DNA of 42,935 nt, from NCBI GenBank assembly GCA_943913205.1, contig CALTWN010000006.1, forward strand, positions 1 to 42,935, read 5' to 3'. The notes below the pieces were generated by a model. That model saw nothing but the letters and a program-made list of their open reading frames with translations. It made no database searches and had not been told where the DNA came from. This document shows positions 7,905-17,256 of the stretch, one piece after another. Numbering within the stretch: the first letter of the stretch is position 1; each line of letters opens with the position of its first letter. Position numbers and translations under genes: made by a program. This DNA is from an uncultured Bartonella sp. GTDB taxonomy: Bacteria > Pseudomonadota > Alphaproteobacteria > Rhizobiales > Rhizobiaceae.

Positions 7905-8852
7905 ATGAAAAAAAATAATTCTTTCAGCAAAATAGAGTTAGTTGTTTGTGATAATATTTCTATGCAAATGCTTTGCGGCGAGCTCAATGAAAACTTATCT
8001 TACCTTAAGCAAAAATTTGATATAAATATAACTAATATAGGAAATATATTATATTTAGAAGGCAATATATCAAACATAACAGAAGCACAAGAATTTATTG
8101 AGTATATTTTAAAACAATTACCTTTTAAAAATAATTTAACTACAGAGGAATTACAAACTTTCTTACTTAACGATAAAAAATCTTATAACAACATAACAAA
8201 TAAAATAACAACCAAACAAACAACTATTTTTGCTAAAAACGAAGCGCAAAACGCTTACATTAAAATGCTACAAACATCAGCTATTTTATTTGCTATTGGT
8301 CCAGCAGGTACCGGTAAAACCTATTTAGCTGTAGCTTACGCTATACAAGCTTTAGAAAAGGGGTTATTTGATAAAATTATACTTTGCCGTCCTGCTGTAG
8401 AATCTGGCGAAAAGCTGGGTTTTCTACCTGGGGATATGAAAGACAAAATAGATCCGTATCTTCAACCTCTTTACGATGCTCTTTACGATATGCTAACTGT
8501 AAAGAGAACGTCTCAGCTTATAGAAAATAAAATTATAGAAATAGCACCGCTCGCCTTTATGCGGGGGCGTAGTTTTAATAATGCTTTAATAATTTTAGAT
8601 GAAGCACAAAATACTAGTACAGCTCAAATGAAAATGTTTTTAACTAGGTTAGGTGAAGGTAGCAAAATGGTTATTGCTGGCGATGTTAGCCAAGTTGATT
8701 TACCCAAAGGGCAGCTATCTGGTTTGCGTGAAGCATTACATATACTAAAAAACATTCCGCAGATAAAAACTATATTTTTTAACGAAACCGATGTAGTTAG
8801 ACACCCTTTAGTAAGCGCTATTATTAAGGCTTATAATAATTATGAACATTGA
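7905..8852 (+). CDS. ybeZ: PhoH-family P-loop ATPase (YbeZ-like)
   Basis: PhoH-like proteins are cytoplasmic NTPases, often linked with the endoribonuclease YbeY and thought to act as RNA helicase-like partners. The 315 residues include an N-terminal region of about 110 residues, an IGPAGTGKTYL P-loop at 131-140, CRPAVESGEKLGFLPGD, the Walker B LIILDEAQNTS near 222-232 and the GDVSQVDLPKG motif. The gene overlaps ybeY by 11 bases, and corC and lnt follow, the usual alphaproteobacterial ybeZYX-lnt order. Function in rRNA processing is known for the neighbourhood and only inferred for this protein. Confidence 0.93.
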   Translation: MKKNNSFSKIELVVCDNISMQMLCGELNENLSYLKQKFDINITNIGNILYLEGNISNITEAQEFIEYILKQLPFKNNLTTEELQTFLLNDKKSYNNITNKITTKQTTIFAKNEAQNAYIKMLQTSAILFAIGPAGTGKTYLAVAYAIQALEKGLFDKIILCRPAVESGEKLGFLPGDMKDKIDPYLQPLYDALYDMLTVKRTSQLIENKIIEIAPLAFMRGRSFNNALIILDEAQNTSTAQMKMFLTRLGEGSKMVIAGDVSQVDLPKGQLSGLREALHILKNIPQIKTIFFNETDVVRHPLVSAIIKAYNNYEH

Positions 8853-9312
8853 AATATCAATAGAATCTGACTTGTGGAAAAATTATGACAATCTTCTTGA
8901 GCTTTGTAATACCGCTACTACCAAAATTATAAAAGAAGTTCAGACATTTTACTCTCAAGCGTTACATGGTGAAATCAGCGTTGTATTTACTGATAATGCA
9001 CATATTCAAAAATTAAATGCAAAATGGAGATATAAAAATAAACCTACAAATGTTTTATCATTTCCATCGAAAACATTAAAAATCGGCGAAAAGCCAGATT
9101 ATATTCTAGGCGACATAATATTAGCTTTTGAAACTATAGAAAAGGAGGCAATAGAGCAAAATAAAAGCTTTTTAGCGCATCTATACCATTTATTTATACA
9201 CGGATTCTTACATTTGTTGGGTTTCGATCATAATACAGAAAATGAAGCCGCACAAATGGAGGCGATAGAAACAAAAATTTTAGACCACTTAAATATAAAA
9301 AACCCATATTAG
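8842..9312 (+). CDS. ybeY: Endoribonuclease YbeY (16S rRNA maturation)
   Basis: YbeY is a zinc metalloprotein needed for 16S rRNA 3'-end maturation and ribosome quality control. The C-terminal third carries the family motif HGFLHLLGFDH, whose three His residues bind zinc. The NVLSFPSKT segment upstream is also family-typical. Length is 156 residues, as expected. It overlaps phoH by 11 bases and is followed 17 bases later by corC. Confidence 0.96.
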   Translation: MNIEISIESDLWKNYDNLLELCNTATTKIIKEVQTFYSQALHGEISVVFTDNAHIQKLNAKWRYKNKPTNVLSFPSKTLKIGEKPDYILGDIILAFETIEKEAIEQNKSFLAHLYHLFIHGFLHLLGFDHNTENEAAQMEAIETKILDHLNIKNPY

Positions 9313-9329
9313 GAGATAACAGTAAGCAA

Positions 9330-10247
9330 ATGATAAAAAACAAGCTCAAATGTTTTTTTCGCAACAGGTCAAAAGCCGGAAAAATATCTGTAAATAAAGA
9401 TTTACGCGCTATTTTATTAAGCGAAATAAATCCTAAAACTAACGAAAATAGCTGTTTTAATTTACAAGAAAGGATGCTTTTAAAAAACACACTTTTACTC
9501 AGCGATAGCCGCATTGATGATATCATGATACCCCGTGCGCAGATAGAGGCTATAGACATAAGCTGTAGTTTAAAGGAAGTTTTAGAAGTTTTTGAAAATT
9601 CTGAATATTCTCGTTTACCCGTATATACTGAAACCCTAGACAACCCAAAAGGTATGATTCATATCCATGATATACTTGTTTATCTTACCAGAAAAATATT
9701 AAAAAATAGAAAATTAAATACAATTTTACTTAATAATGACGATTTATCTATTTCTATTGGTGAATTAAATATTATACGAAATGTGCTTTTTGTGCCGCGC
9801 TCTATGTTAGCAAACCAACTAATGCAAAGAATGCAAATTAGCCGCACACAAATGGCGCTAGTTATAGACGAACATGGTGGCACAGACGGTTTAGTTTCGT
9901 TAGAAGATATTGTAGAATTATTAGTGGGTGACATTGAAGATGAACATGATGAGGAACCCTCACTTATTGTACCTCTACCAAATGGTGGTTTCTTAGTTGA
10001 TGCACAGACTAAACTTGAAGATTTAAAAGAAATATTTGGCGATAATTTTAATATTGATAATTTTGAAGAAGAAGTAAACACTATAGGCGGCCTTATTGTA
10101 ACTGCTTTAGACTACATACCTTCACGGGGGGAAACTGTGGAAATAATTCCAAATTTTCGTTTCCGTATAGTTGAGGCAGATCGTAGACGCATCAAACGCA
10201 TAAGAATAAAACATATAGAAAATAATATCTTAACAACAAATGATTAA
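9330..10247 (+). CDS. corC: CBS-domain protein, CorC/HlyC family (cytosolic type)
   Basis: The 305-residue protein has no membrane segments. It starts with a short basic region, then a tandem CBS pair (about 70-195: IMIPRAQIEAID, EYSRLPVYTET, QMALVIDEHGGTDGLVSLEDIVELLVGDIEDEHD) and a C-terminal CorC_HlyC FAD-like domain ending near VEADRRRIKRIRI. E. coli CorC (YbeX) has been linked to magnesium/cobalt efflux and to ribosome metabolism; the ybeZYX context favours a ribosome link. The start at ATG 9330 is 17 bases after ybeY. It overlaps lnt by 8 bases. Confidence 0.92.
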   Translation: MIKNKLKCFFRNRSKAGKISVNKDLRAILLSEINPKTNENSCFNLQERMLLKNTLLLSDSRIDDIMIPRAQIEAIDISCSLKEVLEVFENSEYSRLPVYTETLDNPKGMIHIHDILVYLTRKILKNRKLNTILLNNDDLSISIGELNIIRNVLFVPRSMLANQLMQRMQISRTQMALVIDEHGGTDGLVSLEDIVELLVGDIEDEHDEEPSLIVPLPNGGFLVDAQTKLEDLKEIFGDNFNIDNFEEEVNTIGGLIVTALDYIPSRGETVEIIPNFRFRIVEADRRRIKRIRIKHIENNILTTND

Positions 10248-11673
10248 ATCATATGCTGGAGCTTTTATTCTCGGGGCAGTATTAGTTTTTGGGCTGGCCC
10301 CTTTTGACTATACCATATTTAGTTTCATAGCTTTTAGCCTATTTTTGTGCCTATTTGAATATATTGGAGCGAAACAGGCGCAAAAAAAAACTATTTTTCT
10401 TTTAGGATTTTCCTTTGGGTTAGGTTATTTCAGTTTCGGTTTATATTGGTTATATTATGCTTTTTTAGTATTATATAATGGAGATATATATTTTATTATA
10501 TATGCTGCATTAAGTATTTTATGCTTAAGCCTCTTTTTTGCATTTTTAAGCTTATATTGGGGGCTGGCTACCTTAATATGCAATTATATAAGTTCTAATT
10601 TATATATGCGCATTTTTAGTTTTTCTTTATGTTTGGCCATGTCTGAATATTTACGTGGACATTTATTCACTGGATTTCCATGGAATTTAGTAGGTTATTG
10701 CTTAACACCTAATATCTTACTTATGCAAATCAGCTCTATTTTTAATATATATATTTTAAGTTTTTTTGCTGTTTTTATATTTTCAAGCCCCGCTATTTTA
10801 ATTTACAAAGGCATAAATAAAAAAAACCTATGCTTTATAAGCCTAGCGTTTCTAATTTTTAGCCTAGATATAGCTTATGGCTATTTAAAACTAAAAAATG
10901 CCCCCAACCTTAATCAACATTATAAATCCGAATATGTAATTAGTTTAATACAACCTAATATTGAACAAAAACAAAAATTAAATGAAAAATATGCGGCAAA
11001 GAATTTTTATAAGCTAATAGACCTAATTCACTCAAGTAATAAGCCTTACATAAATCTTATAATATGTCCTGAAACCGCTATAGATTTTTTATTAAAATAT
11101 AACAGCCAAGCAAAAAATTATATAAAAAATAGTTTATACCCAGGACAGCTAATGATTTTAGGGGCACCACGTTTAGGCGAAAATAATAAAATATATAATA
11201 GCGCATTACTATTAAATAGTGATGCAAAACTTTTAGCCTATTCAGATAAAATTCACCTTGTTCCTTTTGGTGAATATTTACCTTTTAAAAGTTTTTTACC
11301 AAATATTAATATTTTTAGCGACTATAGCCCAGGCAAATCTAGATATAGCATAGCTTTAAACAAAAATCTAAACTATCTGCCACTTATATGCTATGAGGCT
11401 ATATTTCCAGATGAGCTAAAATATCGCGGTCCAAAAGCTAATTTTATTGTAAATATTACAAATGATGCTTGGTATGGTTTTTCTAGCGGTCCTTTTCAGC
11501 ATTTTCGACAAGCGCAGTTACGTGCAATCGAACAGCATTTGCCTTTAATACGCGTAGGTAATAATGGCATAAGTGCTGTTATCGATTCATATGGTCGAAT
11601 CGTTAAAAAATTAGGCCTTAATAAATCTGGTGCCATAGTAGTTTCAATACCCTACCTGTTTGAAACACTATGA
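10240..11673 (+). CDS. lnt: Apolipoprotein N-acyltransferase
   Basis: Lnt adds the third acyl chain to the N-terminal Cys of lipoproteins at the periplasmic face of the inner membrane. The first 210 or so residues are strongly hydrophobic with several membrane spans and the conserved FTGFPWNLVGY motif. The C-terminal nitrilase domain carries the catalytic triad Glu278 (CPETA), Lys337 (YSDKIHLVPFGEYLPF) and Cys384 (LICYEAIFPD). The C-terminal segment NITNDAWYG is also conserved. At 477 residues it is a little shorter than E. coli Lnt (512). CyoA in this window is a predicted lipoprotein and so a likely client. Confidence 0.96.
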   Translation: MIKSYAGAFILGAVLVFGLAPFDYTIFSFIAFSLFLCLFEYIGAKQAQKKTIFLLGFSFGLGYFSFGLYWLYYAFLVLYNGDIYFIIYAALSILCLSLFFAFLSLYWGLATLICNYISSNLYMRIFSFSLCLAMSEYLRGHLFTGFPWNLVGYCLTPNILLMQISSIFNIYILSFFAVFIFSSPAILIYKGINKKNLCFISLAFLIFSLDIAYGYLKLKNAPNLNQHYKSEYVISLIQPNIEQKQKLNEKYAAKNFYKLIDLIHSSNKPYINLIICPETAIDFLLKYNSQAKNYIKNSLYPGQLMILGAPRLGENNKIYNSALLLNSDAKLLAYSDKIHLVPFGEYLPFKSFLPNINIFSDYSPGKSRYSIALNKNLNYLPLICYEAIFPDELKYRGPKANFIVNITNDAWYGFSSGPFQHFRQAQLRAIEQHLPLIRVGNNGISAVIDSYGRIVKKLGLNKSGAIVVSIPYLFETL

Positions 11674-11815
11674 TACAGCAGCATTTTGTTTCAACTCTAG
11701 GTTACTAGTTAGCACCCTTTATTTACAATATTATTATGTAACATAAATTTATATGCGTGTATAGTATTTTACCTAAAGTAAGCTACCCTAGTTTGTAGTT
11801 GAGAGTCCTAAAAGT

Positions 11816-12295
11816 ATGAGTGAAAAAAAGGCCAATCCTATTGATAAACATGTAGGTATTCGCATGCGCCTAAGAAGAAATCTCCTACATGTAAGTCAAG
11901 AAAAATTAGGTGAAAAGATTGGCGTTACCTTTCAGCAAATTCAAAAATACGAAAAAGGTCTAAACCGTATTGGAGCTAGCCGCTTAAAAATCATAGCAGA
12001 TGCGCTTCAAACAGATGTTTCATATTTTTTTTCTGACAGCAAAGGCGAAGTTGGTAAAATAGCTGAACCAGATACAAAATTTATGGATTTTTGCTCCAGC
12101 TCTGAAGGTGTGCAATTAATGCAGGCCTTTCAAAAAATTAATAATTCACCGGTACGAAAAAAGATAATAGATTTAGTATCGTGCATTGCTGAAACTACAA
12201 ATTTATTAGAAAATGACGGTACCATAGATAACAAAAAAATAGAATTATGCCCAGATGATATTTTTACCGAAAAAATAGATCAAGATGAGTCATAA
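11816..12295 (+). CDS. XRE/Cro-CI family helix-turn-helix regulator
   Basis: The 159-residue protein has an HTH_3 domain at about 13-68 (RMRLRRNLLHVSQEKLGEKIGV, TFQQIQKYEKGLNRIGASRL) followed by a less conserved, charged tail that may mediate oligomerisation. Genes of this type lie between lnt and metK in many alphaproteobacteria, which suggests a conserved but poorly defined regulatory role. Targets cannot be read from the sequence. A GAGTC (a GANTC-type methylation site) lies about 12 bases before the start, in the 142-base gap after lnt. The ribosome site is weak. Confidence 0.88.
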   Translation: MSEKKANPIDKHVGIRMRLRRNLLHVSQEKLGEKIGVTFQQIQKYEKGLNRIGASRLKIIADALQTDVSYFFSDSKGEVGKIAEPDTKFMDFCSSSEGVQLMQAFQKINNSPVRKKIIDLVSCIAETTNLLENDGTIDNKKIELCPDDIFTEKIDQDES

Positions 12296-12373
12296 AGCAT
12301 AATGTTTAGATCTTGTGTTGTTTTGATAGCTATGGTATTTTTATACTAATTTTTAGTTGTAAAAGGAAGTGAT

Positions 12374-13633
12374 GTGCGTAATAAATGGTATTTCACTAGT
12401 GAATCTGTGTCTGAGGGGCATCCAGATAAGGTTTGTGATTTAATTTCAGACGAAATTGTAGATTTTATATATAATGAGTGCAACACTACCGGAATGGACC
12501 CCTGGTATGCACGCATGGCGTGTGAAACTTTAGTTACAACCAACCGTGTTGTTATAGCCGGTGAGGTTCGCGTACCTCCTTCACTATTATTGCTTGACGC
12601 AAACGGAAATGTAAAGCTAAACGCCCAAGGTCAGCCTTATATTAATACAAAACCTTTTGAAGAATTAGCTCGTAAGGCTATTAAAAAAATTGGTTATGAA
12701 GATGAGACCTTTCACTGGAAAAAAGCCGCAATTGAAATTTTACTTCACCCTCAATCACATGATATAGCTATTGGTGTTGATAGCGAAGCTAACAACATAC
12801 ATTGTGAAGGGGCTGGCGATCAAGGTATTATGTTTGGCTATGCTTGTACAGAAACAGACGCTCTAATGCCTGCCCCTATTCATTATGCTCATAAAATTTT
12901 AGAGCAAATTTCTACTGCACGTCACCAAAAAATAGGCGAAGCTGCCTTATTGGGCCCAGACGCTAAAACGCAGATTACCATATGCTACAAAAATGGCATA
13001 CCCGACCACGTAAAATCAATTGTTTTGTCTAGCCAGCATCTTGATCCAAATTGGACCTCAGCAAAAGTTCGCGATGTTGTTGAACCCTATATTCGTAGTG
13101 CACTTTCAAATATTAAAATACATGAAGATTGCAGATGGTATATTAATCCTACTGGCAAATTTACTATTGGCGGACCTAGCGGTGACGCCGGACTTACGGG
13201 CCGCAAAATTATTGTAGATACGTATGGCGGCGCGGCTCCTCATGGCGGTGGAGCTTTTTCAGGTAAAGATACCACTAAGGTAGATCGCTCAGGAGCTTAC
13301 GCTGCTAGATATTTAGCAAAAAACGTTGTTGCCGCTGGTCTATGTAGTAAGTGTACTATACAGCTTTCATATGCTATCGGGGTTAGCTATCCTCTATCTA
13401 TATATGTTCACCTACATGGTACAGGTATTGTTGAAGCTAATAAAATTGAAAAAATTTTACCGCAGCTTATGGATCTGTCGCCTAGCGGTATAAGAAGGCA
13501 CTTAGACTTAAATAAACCGATATATTCTAAAACAGCAGCTTATGGACATTTTGGACGCAATCCTACTGACAAAGGCGAGTTTTCTTGGGAACGTACAGAT
13601 CTAATAGAAAAAATTAAAAGCCTATTGCTATAA
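12374..13633 (+). CDS. metK: S-adenosylmethionine synthetase
   Basis: It makes S-adenosylmethionine from ATP and methionine, feeding the methyltransferases and radical-SAM enzymes here (trmB, miaB). At 419 residues, the N-terminal FTSESVSEGHPDKVCD contains the catalytic His. GAGDQGIMFGYA, KFTIGGPSGDAGLTGRKI and GGGAFSGKDTTKVDRS are the nucleotide and methionine binding loops. The start is GTG at 12374, preceded by AGGAAG; the ATG two bases upstream is in another frame. The 78-base leader shows no SAM-II-like element that I could recognise. metK and trmB overlap by one base. Confidence 0.97.
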   Translation: MRNKWYFTSESVSEGHPDKVCDLISDEIVDFIYNECNTTGMDPWYARMACETLVTTNRVVIAGEVRVPPSLLLLDANGNVKLNAQGQPYINTKPFEELARKAIKKIGYEDETFHWKKAAIEILLHPQSHDIAIGVDSEANNIHCEGAGDQGIMFGYACTETDALMPAPIHYAHKILEQISTARHQKIGEAALLGPDAKTQITICYKNGIPDHVKSIVLSSQHLDPNWTSAKVRDVVEPYIRSALSNIKIHEDCRWYINPTGKFTIGGPSGDAGLTGRKIIVDTYGGAAPHGGGAFSGKDTTKVDRSGAYAARYLAKNVVAAGLCSKCTIQLSYAIGVSYPLSIYVHLHGTGIVEANKIEKILPQLMDLSPSGIRRHLDLNKPIYSKTAAYGHFGRNPTDKGEFSWERTDLIEKIKSLLL

Positions 13634-14340
13634 TGCTACGAGAAGAACGAAAAAAAATACAAAAAGACATATGTTTTTTTGGCCGGCGACATGGCAAAAG
13701 CTTAAGCCAAACACAACAAATCTTACTTAATGAGCTTTTACCTAAATTAACTATTAATTTAAATCAATTAGACGATCCTTTTGCAGGCATAACTAACATA
13801 GAGCAACTACATTTAGAAATTGGTTTCGGTGGAGGTGAATATTTACTACATCACGCAAAAATAAGGCCTAACACAGGTTTTATAGGGGTAGAGCCTTTCA
13901 TCTCAAGTATGGTCAAATTATTAAAATGTCTTGATGCTGAACCTGGTAGGGCAAAAAACATACGTTTATATAATGATGATGCGGCAAAATTATTAAGACT
14001 TATGCCTAATGATAGCTTAAATGGTATAGATTTATTTTATCCAGATCCATGGCAGAAAAAAAAGCACAATAAGCGTCGCTTTGTAAATAAAGAAAATCTA
14101 GAACATATTGTAAGAATTTTAAAAAATGGTGGGTGCTTTCGTTTTGCAAGTGATATACCAGAATATATCAATTGGACCCTTATACATTGCGAGCAAAATG
14201 GCTATTTGAAATGGCAAGCAAATAAAGCATCCGATTGGCAAAATCCATATCCAAATTGGATATCTACTCGCTATGAGCAAAAAGCTATAGCTGAAAATCG
14301 CCGCCCTACATATCTTAGTTTTATTGCGCAAAAAAAGTAA
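13633..14340 (+). CDS. trmB: tRNA (guanine-46-N7)-methyltransferase
   Basis: TrmB uses SAM to form m7G46 in the tRNA variable loop. The Rossmann fold starts at HLEIGFGGGEYLLHHA, the acidic SAM-binding GVEPF follows, and the tRNA-binding signature DLFYPDPWQKKKHNKRRFV is intact, as is the late PNWISTRYEQKA segment. Length is 235 residues. Its ATG shares the last A of the metK stop codon, so the enzyme is translated right behind the SAM synthetase. A candidate promoter and a terminator hairpin follow before rimP. Confidence 0.96.
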   Translation: MLREERKKIQKDICFFGRRHGKSLSQTQQILLNELLPKLTINLNQLDDPFAGITNIEQLHLEIGFGGGEYLLHHAKIRPNTGFIGVEPFISSMVKLLKCLDAEPGRAKNIRLYNDDAAKLLRLMPNDSLNGIDLFYPDPWQKKKHNKRRFVNKENLEHIVRILKNGGCFRFASDIPEYINWTLIHCEQNGYLKWQANKASDWQNPYPNWISTRYEQKAIAENRRPTYLSFIAQKK

Positions 14341-14343
14341 ATC

Positions 14344-14372
14344 TTGAACTTTTTATAATAAGATGATACAAT
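14344..14372 (+). promoter_or_regulatory. Candidate sigma-70 promoter of the rimP-nusA-infB operon
   Basis: TTGAAC (14344-14349) and TACAAT (14367-14372) are separated by 17 bases, the optimal spacing. It begins a few bases after the trmB stop, so transcription would start near 14379, about 70 bases before rimP. The elements are seen; activity is inferred. Confidence 0.6.
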
Positions 14373-14398
14373 TAATTATAAAATAAAATCTTTTTTTT

Positions 14399-14428
14399 AA
14401 AAGGTGGGTTCTATAGCCTACCTTTTTT
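14399..14428 (+). terminator. Terminator-like hairpin in the rimP leader
   Basis: AAAAGGTGGG (14399-14408) pairs with CCTACCTTTT (14417-14426) around an eight-base loop, and the strand continues in T residues. It has the form of a rho-independent terminator. It may simply end metK-trmB transcription, but it also lies downstream of the candidate promoter at 14344-14372, so it could act as an attenuator of the rimP operon. Confidence 0.7.
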
Positions 14429-14449
14429 ATTTGATAATTATAGGCATAT

Positions 14450-15019
14450 ATGGAACAAAACACAGCAATGAATATCAGGGCCTTGGATGAAGCTAGAATT
14501 ATTTGTGAAACTGGCTTAGAACAACAAATTGCAGAACTAATTTCGCCATTATTAATATCTATAGAATACAGGCTAGTTCGCGCAAAAATTAGTCAAACAA
14601 ATGGCTGTACTTTACAAATTATGGCTGAACGGACAGACGGCACATTAACTATTGATGATTGCGAAAAAATACATAATTTAATTTCACCTACCTTAGATGT
14701 AGAAGAGCTCATACCTAACGCCTATAATTTAGAAATATCTTCGCCGGGCTTATCTCGCCCGCTAGTCCGTAAATCAGACTTTACGACGCATATAGGTTTT
14801 TTAATTAAATTAGAATTATATGAGCCGGTTGATAATTGTAAAAAATACAAAGCTAATATTATAAATGTTAGTGATGATAAACTTAAGATTCAAACACAAG
14901 ATAATATAGAAATTACTATAGACTATACAAATATAAAACAAGCTTCTGTCATTTTAAACGATGAGATAATCAAAGCTACATTGGCAAACGACAAAAAAGC
15001 TAAAAAGGCTAAAAAATAA
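14450..15019 (+). CDS. rimP: Ribosome maturation factor RimP
   Basis: RimP helps assemble the 30S subunit. The 189-residue protein has the N-terminal alpha/beta domain with the ALQ-type segment LISPLLISIEYRLVRAKI, then TLTIDDCEKIHNLISPTLDVEE, the conserved YNLEISSPGLSRPL strand, and the SH3-like C-terminal domain. It ends in a Lys/Ala-rich tail. ATG 14450 has AGG at 14441-14443 upstream. It is the first gene of the rimP-nusA-ylxR-infB-rbfA-truB series, with nusA starting 11 bases after its stop. Confidence 0.95.
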   Translation: MEQNTAMNIRALDEARIICETGLEQQIAELISPLLISIEYRLVRAKISQTNGCTLQIMAERTDGTLTIDDCEKIHNLISPTLDVEELIPNAYNLEISSPGLSRPLVRKSDFTTHIGFLIKLELYEPVDNCKKYKANIINVSDDKLKIQTQDNIEITIDYTNIKQASVILNDEIIKATLANDKKAKKAKK

Positions 15020-15030
15020 AGGAAAGATAT

Positions 15031-16611
15031 ATGGCTAATACACCTAATAATCTTGAGCTATTGCACATAGCAGACGCTGTAGCCCGCGAAAAAGTAATTG
15101 ACCGTGATATAGTATTAGATGCTATGAGTAGCGCTATTCAAAAAGCAGCAAAATCTCGCTATGGCCATGATAGTAATATAAGTGCTACAATTGATCCTAA
15201 AACAGGAGAGATACAGCTATTTCGCTTATTAGAAGTGGTAGAAAATATTGAAAATTACTCTGCGCAAATTATGCTAGAAGATGCCCAAATGCGTAAAGCT
15301 GACGCTAAGTTGGGAGATGTTTTAGAAGAAGAACTACCCCCTATGGAGTTTGGAAGAATAGCCGCCCAATCTGCAAAACAAATTATAGTGCAAAAAGTAA
15401 GAGAAGCAGAACGCGATAAACAATATGAAGAATATAAAGATAAAGTTGGTGAGATAATTTCTGGTACGGTAAGGCGTGTTGAATATAATAATGTTATGGT
15501 AGACATAAGCTGCGGTGAAGCCATTATTCGCCGCGACGAACTAATACCAGGTGAGGTTTTTCGTTATGGCGATAGAGTGCGAGCTTATGTTTATGATGTA
15601 AGACGCGAGCAACGCGGTCCTCAAGTATTTTTATCTCGTACACATCCACAATTTCTAGCTAAACTATTTACCATGGAAGTACCAGAAATTTATGATGGTA
15701 TTATTGAAATTAAAGCTGTTGCACGCGACCCTGGCTCTCGCGCTAAAATGGCTGTATTATCGCGCGATACCTCTATAGATCCGGTAGGCTCTTGCGTAGG
15801 TATGAGAGGAAGCCGTGTGCGAGCCGTTGTAGCCGAATTACAAGGCGAAAAAATTGATATAATATCGTGGACAGCCGATGAAGCTAGTTTTATCGTAAAT
15901 GCCTTGCAACCTGCCAGTATCACTAAGGTGGTTTTAGATGAGGCTAGCAAAAATATAGATGTTGTGGTAGCAGAAGATCAACTAAGTTTAGCCATAGGAA
16001 GACGCGGACAAAATGTTCGCTTAGCTTCACAAGTAACAGGTTGGGATATAAATATAGTTACTGAAGCACAAGAAGCCGAAAACAGACAGGCAGAATTTGT
16101 TAAACATAGCGAGCTATTCATCTCTGCATTAGATGTAGATGAAATGATAGCCCAAGTTTTAGTAGCTGAAGGTTTCTCTTCTGTGGAAGAATTGGCTTAT
16201 GTCAGTATAAATGAGCTTTCATCTATTGAGGGTTTCGATGAAGACACAGCTTTAGAGCTTCAAAACAGAGCTAAAGACTATATTAACAAACATGAAAAAC
16301 AACTTCAAAAACGCATTAATGAATTGGGCGTTGAACAAAATCTATTAGAATTACCAAATGTAACCTTACCTATGCTTATAGTTTTTGGAGAAGATGGAGT
16401 AAAAACCATAGAAGATTTTGCTGGCTATGCAGTAGATGATTTATGCGGCTGGAGAGAAAAACAAAAAGACGAAGTAAAACATTATAAAGGCGTGCTAAAC
16501 GATTTTTCTATAAGCAGAGCTGAAGCAGAGGAAATGATTACTCAAGCTCGATTGAAAGCTGGTTGGCTAGAAAATGAAGATGTAGTAGAAAATGAAGGAT
16601 TAGCTGATTAA
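15031..16611 (+). CDS. nusA: Transcription termination/antitermination factor NusA
   Basis: NusA binds RNA polymerase and nascent RNA and modulates pausing, termination and antitermination. At 526 residues it shows an N-terminal RNAP-binding domain (VAREKVIDRDIVLDAMSSAI), an S1 domain from about 137 (GEIISGTVRRVEYNNVMVDI), tandem KH domains with VGMRGSRVRAVVAELQGEKIDI and LAIGRRGQNVRLASQVTGW, and C-terminal acidic repeats (DVDEMIAQVLVAEGFSSVEELA and a second copy near the end). The repeats are typical of proteobacterial NusA. SD AGGAAAG precedes the ATG. NusA is known in E. coli to autoregulate its operon, which is relevant to the hairpin upstream of rimP. Confidence 0.97.
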   Translation: MANTPNNLELLHIADAVAREKVIDRDIVLDAMSSAIQKAAKSRYGHDSNISATIDPKTGEIQLFRLLEVVENIENYSAQIMLEDAQMRKADAKLGDVLEEELPPMEFGRIAAQSAKQIIVQKVREAERDKQYEEYKDKVGEIISGTVRRVEYNNVMVDISCGEAIIRRDELIPGEVFRYGDRVRAYVYDVRREQRGPQVFLSRTHPQFLAKLFTMEVPEIYDGIIEIKAVARDPGSRAKMAVLSRDTSIDPVGSCVGMRGSRVRAVVAELQGEKIDIISWTADEASFIVNALQPASITKVVLDEASKNIDVVVAEDQLSLAIGRRGQNVRLASQVTGWDINIVTEAQEAENRQAEFVKHSELFISALDVDEMIAQVLVAEGFSSVEELAYVSINELSSIEGFDEDTALELQNRAKDYINKHEKQLQKRINELGVEQNLLELPNVTLPMLIVFGEDGVKTIEDFAGYAVDDLCGWREKQKDEVKHYKGVLNDFSISRAEAEEMITQARLKAGWLENEDVVENEGLAD

Positions 16612-16616
16612 ACTAA

Positions 16617-17198
16617 ATGAATTTTCGCACTTGTATAATAGCTAAGCAGACATATGAAAAACACGAATTAATTCGTTTTGTACCCTCACCCAATCGAGAA
16701 ATTGTGCCAGATTTAAAGCAAAATTTACCCGGGCGCGGTGCATATATATTGGCAAAAAAAACTATTATAGAAAAGGCTATAAAAAACTCTGCTTTAGTAA
16801 AATATTTTAAATCAAAGCTTAAGGAAGAATTTTATATAGATAATAATATGCCTGCGCTTGTTGAAAGTTTGCTAATAAAACATGCTATAGGCTCTATAGC
16901 TTTAGGGCGCAAAGCAGGAATTGTTATAAGCGGGGCCCTTGCTTGCGATAAAGCTATACGATCGGGAAACACAAAATTAATTTTACATACAAAAGGTGCT
17001 TCTGCAAACGGTATAACTAAACTAAATCAAGCTATTCACGCTTCGAAAAACTCTGTTCAAGAACTGAGTATATTTAGCAAAGATGAGCTTGAAAAAGCCT
17101 TTGGAATGATAAATGTACAACATATAGCTATTTTAGCATCACCATTAGCAAAAAATATTTTAACTAATTTAGAAAAATTGCATATTTATCGCGAATAA
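16617..17198 (+). CDS. YlxR domain plus L7Ae-like domain RNA-binding protein
   Basis: The first 80 or so residues match the YlxR (DUF448) fold: RTCIIAKQTYEKHELIRFVPSP, then PDLKQNLPGRGAYILA. The remaining part (about 90-193) resembles the ribosomal L7Ae/L30e-like YlxQ family, with AIGSIALGRKAGIVISGALACDKAIRSGN and a central hydrophobic core. In Firmicutes ylxR and ylxQ are separate genes in the same nusA-infB interval; in alphaproteobacteria the fusion is common. The role is probably RNA binding in the transcription-translation operon, but no defined substrate is known. It starts 5 bases after nusA. Confidence 0.9.
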   Translation: MNFRTCIIAKQTYEKHELIRFVPSPNREIVPDLKQNLPGRGAYILAKKTIIEKAIKNSALVKYFKSKLKEEFYIDNNMPALVESLLIKHAIGSIALGRKAGIVISGALACDKAIRSGNTKLILHTKGASANGITKLNQAIHASKNSVQELSIFSKDELEKAFGMINVQHIAILASPLAKNILTNLEKLHIYRE

Positions 17199-17256
17199 TT
17201 TATAATTATATATTATATTAAGCGTACAACTGTAATATCCCAGAAGCGGAGATAGA

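Noticed and set aside
9194..9643. 149-codon minus-strand frame opposite ybeY and corC
   Set aside because: It lies antisense to two well-supported genes, has no recognisable domain and has no ribosome site pattern.
12296..12373. SAM riboswitch in the metK leader
   Set aside because: The 78 bases show no recognisable SAM-II-type conserved core or pseudoknot arms; only weak AT-rich pairing is visible.
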